Origin: an uncultured Verrucomicrobiota bacterium
GTDB lineage: Bacteria; Verrucomicrobiota; Verrucomicrobiia; Limisphaerales; UBA9464
Reading direction: 5' to 3'
NCBI GenBank assembly: GCA_903864375.1
Contig: CAIPFS010000688.1
Span: forward strand, 1-11,368
DNA: 11,368 nt
Of this stretch, positions 1-5,469 are shown one piece after another. The notes under the pieces were generated by a model. That model was not told where the DNA came from. It searched no databases and was given only the letters and a program-made list of their open reading frames with translations. A program made the translations under genes and the position numbers. Each line of letters begins with the position of its first letter. Position 1 is the first letter of the stretch.

Positions 1-2
1 CC

Positions 3-1211
3 AGGAACGAGGTCAAGGACGAGGAGTATCTCGAGTTCTACAAGTACATTGGACATGACTTCGAGGCACCACGTTACCGACTCCATTTCACCGCGGACGC
101 CCCCCTCTCGATTCAGGCGCTCCTGTTTGTGCCCACCCGCTCCCTCGAGCTGCCGGGAATGGGACGGACCGAGTCGGAAGTCCACCTGTATTGCCGGAAG
201 GTTCTGATCGAAGCCAAGCCCAAGCATCTTCTCCCGGAGTGGCTGCGGTTCGTCCGCGGGGTGGTGGATTGCGAAGACATCCCGCTCAATGTCTCCCGGG
301 AACGGATGCAGGACTCCGAGCTGCTTCGGAAATTAAACCGTGCCCTGACCAACCGGTTCCTGAAGTTCCTTGCCGAGGAATCCGAAAAGTCGGCGGATAC
401 CTATAATGAGTTTTACGCACAGCATGCCCGGTACCTGAAGGAAGGCATCCTGGCGGAAACCGAGCACTCTGCAGCGCTGGCCAAACTCCTGCGCTACGAG
501 TCCTCCGCCACCGAGGCCGGCAAGAAAACGTCGCTCGCGGAATACGTCAAACGGATGCCGGAAGGTCAAACCGAGATTTATTTCCTGCTGGCGGGGGACC
601 GGGCGGCGGCCGAGGCCAGCCCGTACTATGAGGTCTTTCAGGCCCGCAAGTACGAGGTTCTCTTTGTCGAGGATCCGGTGGATGAATTTGTTCTCGACCG
701 GGTTCGGGAATTCGAGGGCAAGTCGCTCAAGGGTGCGGAGCGGGCGGAACTCAAACTGGAGACACCGGCCGCCGGCGCGCTGAGCGAGGACGACGCCAAA
801 GCGCTGGCCGCCTGGCTGAAGGAGACCCTGGGTGAAACCGTGGAAGAGGTTCGCTCGTCGGAACGTCTGGTGGACAGCCCGGTGGTGGTGGTCGAACGGG
901 ATTCCTTCATGACCGGCTCCATGCGCAGAACCCTGAAATTAATGGGGCAGGATCGCGCAGGCGGGTTTGAACAGGCTCCGGACCTGGAGTTCAACCCCCG
1001 TCATCCCGTGGTCATCCGGCTGCAAACGTTGCGGACCTCGGATGCAGAGACCGCCGGCCTGGTGGCCCATCAATTGCTCGACCAGGCCCGGCTGGCGGCC
1101 GGCCTCCTGGAGGATCCGCGGGCCATGCTCAAACGACTGAACCAATTGCTCTCCAAAGTGGTGGGAGTACCGGCGGACGGTACCCCATCGGAGCCGGCAC
1201 CGGCCTCCTGA
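3..1211 (+). CDS. htpG: Molecular chaperone HtpG (Hsp90), 5'-truncated by window edge
   Basis: This is the bacterial Hsp90 homologue, a dimeric cytoplasmic ATP-dependent chaperone that remodels client proteins under stress. The frame is already open at the window start and gives 402 residues. The visible part begins in the middle domain with the family signature EEYLEFYKYIGHDF. FVRGVVD follows at fragment residues 83-89 and PLNVSRE at 94-100; the Arg of the latter is the conserved ATP-contacting arginine of the family (Arg336 in E. coli HtpG). The C-terminal dimerisation domain ends with RLQTLRTSDAE, LLLDQA-like LLDQARLAAGLLEDP and a final LKRLNQLLSK, as expected for a full-length end. By comparison with E. 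coli HtpG (624 residues), about 235 N-terminal residues, including the ATPase domain, lie outside the window. The GTG at 129 is internal and not the start. The identification is firm. Confidence 0.96.
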   Translation, partial: RNEVKDEEYLEFYKYIGHDFEAPRYRLHFTADAPLSIQALLFVPTRSLELPGMGRTESEVHLYCRKVLIEAKPKHLLPEWLRFVRGVVDCEDIPLNVSRERMQDSELLRKLNRALTNRFLKFLAEESEKSADTYNEFYAQHARYLKEGILAETEHSAALAKLLRYESSATEAGKKTSLAEYVKRMPEGQTEIYFLLAGDRAAAEASPYYEVFQARKYEVLFVEDPVDEFVLDRVREFEGKSLKGAERAELKLETPAAGALSEDDAKALAAWLKETLGETVEEVRSSERLVDSPVVVVERDSFMTGSMRRTLKLMGQDRAGGFEQAPDLEFNPRHPVVIRLQTLRTSDAETAGLVAHQLLDQARLAAGLLEDPRAMLKRLNQLLSKVVGVPADGTPSEPAPAS

Positions 1212-1275
1212 GTCCGTCCCCCAGAGCCATCTTCAGGCTCATTTGCCGCCCATTTCCCCATGGGCTATGAATAAC

Positions 1276-1301
1276 GCGGGTCGGGAACAGTCCCGGCCCG
1301 C
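1276..1301 (+). terminator. GC-rich hairpin between htpG and the zinc peptidase gene
   Basis: An 11-bp inverted repeat (GCGGGTCGGGA and TCCCGGCCCGC, a single G-T pair) encloses a 4-base loop. It lies 64 bases after the htpG stop codon and ends 14 bases before the next ATG. There is no run of T after it, so it is not a textbook Rho-independent terminator. It could end htpG transcripts, or in a read-through transcript it could cover the ribosome entry region of the next gene. Confidence 0.45.
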
Positions 1302-1315
1302 AACTCATTGGATCC

Positions 1316-2029
1316 ATGCACTTGCTGCAATTTGGACAACTGATTTTTATTCTGCCCGGGGCGTTGCTGGCGTTGTGGGCACAGATGCGGCTGCGAAGCG
1401 CCTACGCGCGGTTTTCCGAGATCGGTTCCGAGCGGGGCATCACCGGCGCCGAAGCCGCCCGATTCATCCTGGACCGCAATGGTCTGGGGCAGGTTCGAAT
1501 CGAGGAGGTCCCCGGGGAATTGAGCGATCATTACGATCCCTCCACCCATACGGTCTTCCTTTCAACCGGCAACTACCATAGCACGAGTCTGGCGGCCGTC
1601 GGCGTGGCCGCCCACGAAGTCGGCCATGCACTCCAGCATCAGCAGGCCTACGGTCCGCTCGGATTCCGGATGGCACTGGTGCCGATCACCAATTTCGCCA
1701 GTGGTGCCGCGTTTTTCATCATCATGGTGGGCATGTTCATGGCCGGGGCCATGCACGCTCTGGCAGCGAATCTGGTGTGGGCCGGGGTCGGACTCTTCTC
1801 CGTTGTCACGCTGTTCCAGCTCGTCACCCTTCCGGTCGAATACGACGCCAGCGCGCGGGCCAAAGTCCAACTGGCACGACTGGGTATCGTCACCGAACGG
1901 GAGGGGGACGGCATCCGAGAGGTTCTTTCTGCCGCAGCATTGACCTACGTGGCCGCGATGCTCACGGCCATGCTGCAACTGCTTTACTGGATTGGTGTGG
2001 CCCGCGGCATGGACCGGAACGGACGCTGA
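1316..2029 (+). CDS. Membrane zinc metallopeptidase, YugP / Zn_peptidase_2 family
   Basis: This is a predicted integral-membrane neutral zinc peptidase of 237 residues, a normal length for the family (Bacillus YugP type). The zinc motif HEVGH is at residues 100-104, within the family-typical stretch AAVGVAAHEVGHALQH. It is preceded by DHYDPSTHTVFLSTGNYH, which is also characteristic. E175 in PVEYDAS is a candidate third zinc ligand, as the matching Glu is conserved in relatives. Hydrophobic segments lie at about residues 4-22, 122-146, 150-172 and 205-226, so the protein is membrane-embedded with the active site near the membrane. The physiological substrate of the family is not known; a role in membrane or protein quality control is inference. 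The ATG at 1316 starts directly with the expected N-terminal hydrophobic segment. No good Shine-Dalgarno precedes it, and a strong hairpin lies immediately upstream. Confidence 0.93.
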   Translation: MHLLQFGQLIFILPGALLALWAQMRLRSAYARFSEIGSERGITGAEAARFILDRNGLGQVRIEEVPGELSDHYDPSTHTVFLSTGNYHSTSLAAVGVAAHEVGHALQHQQAYGPLGFRMALVPITNFASGAAFFIIMVGMFMAGAMHALAANLVWAGVGLFSVVTLFQLVTLPVEYDASARAKVQLARLGIVTEREGDGIREVLSAAALTYVAAMLTAMLQLLYWIGVARGMDRNGR

Positions 2030-2100
2030 CCGGGCGGCCACCCGACAGAGTAACGACCTCCCCGCCTGCCGCGCCTCCGATTTTCCGCCGGGTGGTGCCA

Positions 2101-2114
2101 GGGCTGGAAAGCCC
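2101..2114. terminator. Small hairpin between convergent genes
   Basis: A perfect 5-bp stem (GGGCT/AGCCC) closes a GGAA tetraloop in the 97-base gap between the zinc peptidase stop and the convergent mogA-like stop. Its position suits a bidirectional terminator, but there is no T tract on either side, so the call is weak. Confidence 0.3.
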
Positions 2115-2126
2115 GCGCAACGCCGT

Positions 2127-2609
2127 CTAGCAACTGGTCGGCACCTCCTGGAGGACCTCCAGGCAATGGGGAATGGCACCCGCGACAAAGCCAAGGCATT
2201 CCACCGCGCCGCTCGGTTTTCCCGGCAGGCAAATGACCAGCCCCCGATCCACCACCGCCGCAAGACTCCGCGACAGGATCGCATTGCGGGTGATCTTCAT
2301 CGATTCCATGCGCATCACTTCGCCGAAGCCGGGAAGCTCCCGTGTGGCAATCTCGCGGACCGCTTCCGGGGTGACATCCCGCATCGCAACTCCGGTTCCA
2401 CCAGTGGTCAGCACCAGGTGACAGCCCCGGGCCAGTTGCTCACGGATCGCCCGTTGAATGGCCCGGATTTCGTCCGGCACCAGTCCTTCAGCCATCACGG
2501 TCCAGCCATGGGCCACAGCCGCCTCGCGGACCGCCGGACCTCCCAGGTCGTCGTAAAGCCCCTTGGATGCCCGGTCAGAAATCGTAATCACCCCCACGTT
2601 CACCTTCAT
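2127..2609 (-). CDS. mogA: MogA-like molybdopterin adenylyltransferase
   Basis: This protein is predicted to adenylylate molybdopterin before molybdate insertion in molybdenum cofactor synthesis, in the cytoplasm. The 160-residue product shows the family motifs in order. ISDRASKGLYDD is near residue 10 and resembles E. coli MogA rather than MoaB. The nucleotide/pterin loop TTGGTG is at 68-73, RDVTPEA at 77-83, PGFGEVMR at 93-100, AILSR at 110-114, and LPGKPSGA at 128-135. I chose the ATG at 2609 because homology begins there. An in-frame TTG at 2657 would add 16 residues of low-complexity sequence that match nothing in the family. No strong Shine-Dalgarno is visible. The gene stands alone: no other cofactor-synthesis gene is in the window. 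It is convergent with the zinc peptidase gene and divergent from the YihY-family gene. It is slightly shorter than E. coli MogA (195 residues), which has an extra C-terminal part. Confidence 0.93.
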   Translation of the reverse strand: MKVNVGVITISDRASKGLYDDLGGPAVREAAVAHGWTVMAEGLVPDEIRAIQRAIREQLARGCHLVLTTGGTGVAMRDVTPEAVREIATRELPGFGEVMRMESMKITRNAILSRSLAAVVDRGLVICLPGKPSGAVECLGFVAGAIPHCLEVLQEVPTSC

Positions 2610-2634
2610 CCGGAGAGCTTGAACCGGGAGTCCG

Positions 2635-2650
2635 CCGGATTCCAGTCCGG
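2635..2650. promoter_or_regulatory. Inverted repeat in the divergent mogA / yihY-like promoter region
   Basis: The 85-base gap between two divergent start codons (2609 and 2695) must hold both promoters. It contains a short inverted repeat CCGGA-TTCCAG-TCCGG. A dyad here could be an operator, but in GC-rich DNA a 5-bp dyad can arise by chance. I could not identify convincing -35/-10 pairs on either strand. Confidence 0.2.
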
Positions 2651-2694
2651 GTCTCAACCCTTTTCATTTCCCTCCGTCCAGATAGGATGCCCGC

Positions 2695-4509
2695 ATGGCG
2701 GTCAACCCCAACCCCAACCGGATTTCAGGCCAGCTCGAGCGAATGCAGGCCCAGGTCAAGACGATCATTGATGATGACACCGTCGCCTCGGAGGAGCCGC
2801 GGCTGAACGGCTGGCAGCGGTTCATCCATTTCTGGTTGCTGGTCTTCCAGAACTTCCTCCGCAACCGCTGTCCGGTTCGAGCCTCGGCACTGGCCTACAC
2901 GACCCTTCTGGCCGTCGTTCCCCTGCTCGCCGTTTCAATCAGTGTCGCCGCCCTGTTCCTGCCGCGGGATGAAGCCCGTCAAAAACGGGAGTTGGAAGAC
3001 CTGATCGATGCGGCGGTCATCCGCGTGGCACCCGCCATCGGGGTGAGCGCTGAGGACACGGCCGATCCCACGTCACCTGTCTTTTCCGCCGACGATTATT
3101 CAGGCTTGAGGTCGTTGACCGAACGCATCACTCAAGCAACCAACCCGGTCTGCAAGTATTTGTGGGAACGGATGACGCCCGATGCACGAGACCTGACGGT
3201 GAGTTGGGATGGCACCGATGCCGGTCGTCTGGCCGTTGAGGTTGCCCTGAGCAAAATGTTCAACAGCGTGATCGCCGAAACCAATTTTTACTCCACCGAA
3301 CGCTTTGCCGGCGTTTCCCTGTCCCCGGCCACACGAACCCTGATCACGGCGACCAATCCGCCCCCCGACCTGAGACGGATGAATCGGCTGCTGCTGCAGG
3401 AGGTGTTTCCAAAGGAAATTGTGCCTATGGCCGATGCATCCGACCCCGCCAATCAGAACCGGACCAAGCGGAGTGAAGTGGCCGCCAAGATTGTGGAATT
3501 TGTAGGCAACATCCGTTTCGGCACGGTCGGTGCGTCGGCCATGGCCGGGCTCCTCTTTGTTGCCATTTCCCTGCTGCGCACGGTCGAATCCGCCTTCAAC
3601 GACATCTGGGGCGTGCCCAAGGGCCGCACCTGGTTCATGAGTATCGTCCTTTACTGGGCGGTGATCACCCTGGGACCGATTGCCGTGGTTCTCGGCAAGG
3701 GGGTCAACTACCTCGCCCTCCTGCACCATGCCGGGGGCGGAGAAACCTTTGCGGTGGCCAGTCAGATCATCGCGTCGCTGTCGTGGCTCCTCACCCTTGG
3801 CATCATGAGTCTGGCATTCGCCGGACTCTACCTCTGGATGCCCAACACCCGGGTCCAATGGCAGGCGGCGCTGATCGGCGGTGCCGTCGCCGCCGTCCTT
3901 TGGACCCTGAATGGAAGACTTTCCGCCCTCTACAACACCCGGGTCGTCACCTACAACGCCATCTATGGAAGCCTCGGACTGGTCCCGCTCTTTCTACTGG
4001 GAATGTATCTGTCGTGGCTAATCCTCCTTTTCGGGGCACAGACGGCGTACGTCTTCCAATTCCGTCATGCCTACCTGCAGGAACGCTGGGTCGGACGGGT
4101 GCATCACCAGGCTCGCGAATTCATCGCCCTGCGACTGATGACCCTGATTGGAGATCGATTTACCAACGGCGAACCTCCGTACACGGCCGCCCAGCTGGCC
4201 GAACGCATGGCCGTGCCCCCCAAGCTGGCCAAGGACGTTCTACAATCGCTCTTCGCGACCCATCTCCTGCGCGAGGCGGCAGGCTCCGAGGTGGGTTACC
4301 TTCCGGCTCGACCACTGGATCAAATCAACGTCTGGCAAATCCTTCACTCGATACGGGCCGGCCAGGGCCACGACGTCATCACCGCCGCCGATGACGCGCG
4401 CCCCCTGGTTCGCGCCGAATTCGACGCAATTGCCGAAGTGGAGGCCGGCAGAGCCCGGTCCACGACACTCGGACAACTGGTGGAGCGCACCCAGGGAGCC
4501 CCGGGCTGA
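2695..4509 (+). CDS. YihY/BrkB-family membrane protein with large insertion and winged-helix-like C-terminus
   Basis: This is an inner-membrane protein of the YihY/virulence factor BrkB (UPF0761) family, once mis-assigned as RNase BN; its molecular function is unsettled. The signature N-terminal hydrophobic segment, preceded by NFLRNRCPVRASALAYTTLL, spans residues 62-90. Further membrane segments lie at about 277-297, 313-337, 355-382, 386-406 and 425-455. The family motif NAIYGSLGLVPLFLLGMYLS is at 421-440, followed by GAQTAYVFQ. Two features make it about twice as long (604 residues) as E. coli YihY (290): a hydrophilic insertion of about 185 residues (91-275) between the first two membrane segments, and a C-terminal cytoplasmic part (460-604). 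In that tail, YTAAQLAERMAVPPKLAKDVLQ resembles a winged helix-turn-helix. The ATG is preceded by AGGA at a suitable distance. Stop codons of this gene and the convergent small gene are 13 bases apart. Confidence 0.9.
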   Translation: MAVNPNPNRISGQLERMQAQVKTIIDDDTVASEEPRLNGWQRFIHFWLLVFQNFLRNRCPVRASALAYTTLLAVVPLLAVSISVAALFLPRDEARQKRELEDLIDAAVIRVAPAIGVSAEDTADPTSPVFSADDYSGLRSLTERITQATNPVCKYLWERMTPDARDLTVSWDGTDAGRLAVEVALSKMFNSVIAETNFYSTERFAGVSLSPATRTLITATNPPPDLRRMNRLLLQEVFPKEIVPMADASDPANQNRTKRSEVAAKIVEFVGNIRFGTVGASAMAGLLFVAISLLRTVESAFNDIWGVPKGRTWFMSIVLYWAVITLGPIAVVLGKGVNYLALLHHAGGGETFAVASQIIASLSWLLTLGIMSLAFAGLYLWMPNTRVQWQAALIGGAVAAVLWTLNGRLSALYNTRVVTYNAIYGSLGLVPLFLLGMYLSWLILLFGAQTAYVFQFRHAYLQERWVGRVHHQAREFIALRLMTLIGDRFTNGEPPYTAAQLAERMAVPPKLAKDVLQSLFATHLLREAAGSEVGYLPARPLDQINVWQILHSIRAGQGHDVITAADDARPLVRAEFDAIAEVEAGRARSTTLGQLVERTQGAPG

Positions 4510-4522
4510 GCCCCGAACCCGA

Positions 4523-4807
4523 TCAGCGGGACCCCGTAAAGTGACCGGCAAACAATGCCGAAAGGTCGCCCTTGCCACTTCGGGCGATGTCCTCCGCTGA
4601 AAAGACATCAATCCGGCTGGTGGAGGCGGGGAACGGGGCACGCCGGACCTTGGCGGCGGCCACCGCGTGACCGGACGCCCGGACTGATGCGACAGGTTGA
4701 ACATGCCCCTGACCAAACGACGACCGGGTCACCACCGACGGGGATGCCACTGCGGATACGGCGGGCAGCAGTGCAACGGCCACCCAGAGGGAACGAAGGA
4801 GACGCAT
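4523..4807 (-). CDS. Small predicted exported protein with TonB-plug-like tail
   Basis: I do not recognise this 94-residue product. It has a good signal peptide: charged MRLLR, a hydrophobic core WVAVALLPAVSAV, and a small-residue cleavage site around VASPS near residue 22. The mature part is Ala/Ser/Val-rich and basic. The C-terminal stretch, residues 66-91 (starting IDVFSAEDIARSGKGD), resembles the first strand-helix of a TonB receptor plug, where a V-x-V-I-(S/T)-x-E-x-I-x-x-S-G-x-x-D-L pattern is usual. No barrel follows, because the gene stops and runs into the convergent YihY-family gene. It may therefore be a remnant of a receptor or a stand-alone small secreted protein. The ATG at 4807 has no clear Shine-Dalgarno, and a triple AAGGTTTA repeat lies just upstream. 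Whether it is expressed is uncertain. Confidence 0.5.
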   Translation of the reverse strand: MRLLRSLWVAVALLPAVSAVASPSVVTRSSFGQGHVQPVASVRASGHAVAAAKVRRAPFPASTSRIDVFSAEDIARSGKGDLSALFAGHFTGSR

Positions 4808-4813
4808 AGGATG

Positions 4814-4837
4814 AAGGTTTAAAGGTTTAAAGGTTTA
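4814..4837. repeat. Three perfect 8-bp tandem repeats (AAGGTTTA)
   Basis: AAGGTTTA occurs three times head to tail without mismatch. The array sits within an 8-bp inverted repeat, ATGAAGGT at 4811-4818 and ACCTTCAT at 4841-4848. It begins 7 bases upstream of the start codon of the small exported-protein gene. It is AT-rich in otherwise GC-rich DNA, so it could be part of that gene's promoter or leader, or a repeat that varies by slippage. Confidence 0.75.
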
Positions 4838-4964
4838 CCGACCTTCATTGCCCTACGCCTGATTTTTGGTTGAGGCAAGCTCCAATCGGGCTCGGTTACA
4901 GATGACCTGTCCCTTAGTAATTCAAAGGTTTTCTTCCAACTGGAACTCCAGGTGCCACGCACGA

Positions 4965-5044
4965 GCGCCACCGGCGCGCTGACATCCCAGCCTGGGCCAG
5001 CGGCCCAGGTCGAATCACAGGTAGCGTCTGAGGGCTGCAAGCCC
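4965..5044 (-). repeat. Three-hairpin element, copy 1
   Basis: Read on the minus strand from 5044, there are three hairpins in order. The first has a 4-bp stem GGGC/GCCC around the 5-base loop TTGCA. After a 22-base spacer comes a perfect 8-bp stem CCTGGGCC/GGCCCAGG with loop GCT. After a 13-base spacer (CTGGGATGTCAGC) comes a 5-bp stem GCGCC/GGCGC with loop GGT. The same layout is found at 5095-5171 and 10838-10917. It occupies non-coding DNA and points away from copy 2. Confidence 0.85.
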
Positions 5045-5094
5045 GATCCAATCCACCAAGGCGCACCCCATGCTTGCGGGATAAATCCAGGTCC

Positions 5095-5171
5095 GGGCCT
5101 TCAGCCCTCGGAACTGCACGACCGAACCTGGGCCGTTGGCCCAGGCTGGAATGGAAACGGGCCTTTGGCCC
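5095..5171 (+). repeat. Three-hairpin element, copy 2
   Basis: On the plus strand, GGGC/GCCC encloses CTTCA. After a 19-base spacer, CCTGGGCC/GGCCCAGG encloses GTT. After a 13-base spacer (CTGGAATGGAAAC, close to that of copy 1), GGGCC/GGCCC encloses TTT. Copy 2 is inverted relative to copy 1 with 50 bases between them, so the pair resembles a REP/BIME-like arrangement of two opposed palindromic units. Short open frames across this pair are translations of the repeats and not genes. Confidence 0.85.
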
Positions 5172-5469
5172 TGGAGATTCTTAACAACCGACCTTTCCCC
5201 TTATTCGTACTTTCTCGTCGCCACCCCTTAAACCCGTTCAATACCTCATCGAACTCACTCGGGGTCAGGCTGAATCAAACTGCTGCGAATTCGCACGGCG
5301 GGCGTGGATCGGATCATCACGGCTCGCCGGGAGACTCGTCCCTCAAGTGCCTTTAGAGCGGGAAAGGTGATCATCCGAGCAATGATTGGGGACTTGGATC
5401 CGAAGGGACGTCCCGCCATTGCAGGCCAAATCCTCATGCCGATTTTAACCACCACCACCTGGGCTCCCC
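5172..5469. other. Intergenic region downstream of the protease gene
   Basis: No supported gene or terminator is seen in these roughly 300 bases. A GTG-initiated 67-codon minus-strand frame (5458 to 5255) begins 11 bases after the protease stop codon but matches no family I recognise and lacks a Shine-Dalgarno. It may be chance or a decayed gene. The transcript of the protease gene would run into this region and then into copies 2 and 1 of the hairpin element, which could serve as its 3' structure. Confidence 0.4.

Noticed and set aside
1562..2284. Minus-strand 240-codon open frame opposite the zinc peptidase and mogA ends
   Set aside because: It spans two supported genes and the gap between them, and its composition is typical of antisense frames in GC-rich DNA.
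1992..2771. Plus-strand 259-codon open frame opposite mogA
   Set aside because: It crosses the mogA gene and the start of the YihY-family gene. It has no domain, and the minus-strand MogA motifs are unambiguous.
3100..3858. Minus-strand 252-codon open frame opposite the YihY-family gene
   Set aside because: It is an antisense shadow: Gly/His/Gln/Arg-rich, no domain, and it lies wholly inside a well-supported gene.
4503..4513. GGGC-TGA-GCCC dyad across the YihY-family stop codon as a terminator
   Set aside because: The 4-bp stem has no T tract and includes coding bases; it is too weak to call in GC-rich DNA.
4819..5040. Minus-strand 73-codon open frame with Gly/Pro/Trp-rich sequence
   Set aside because: It is the translation of hairpin-element copy 1 and its flank. 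The palindromes explain the composition, and there is no ribosome-binding site.
4965..5171. Possible CRISPR array because of repeated palindromes
   Set aside because: Only two inverted copies are present; repeats differ in stem sequence, spacing is irregular, and no cas genes are near.
4952..5356. Plus-strand 134-codon open frame across the intergenic repeats
   Set aside because: It runs through both opposed hairpin elements; its sequence is repeat-derived and shows no domain.
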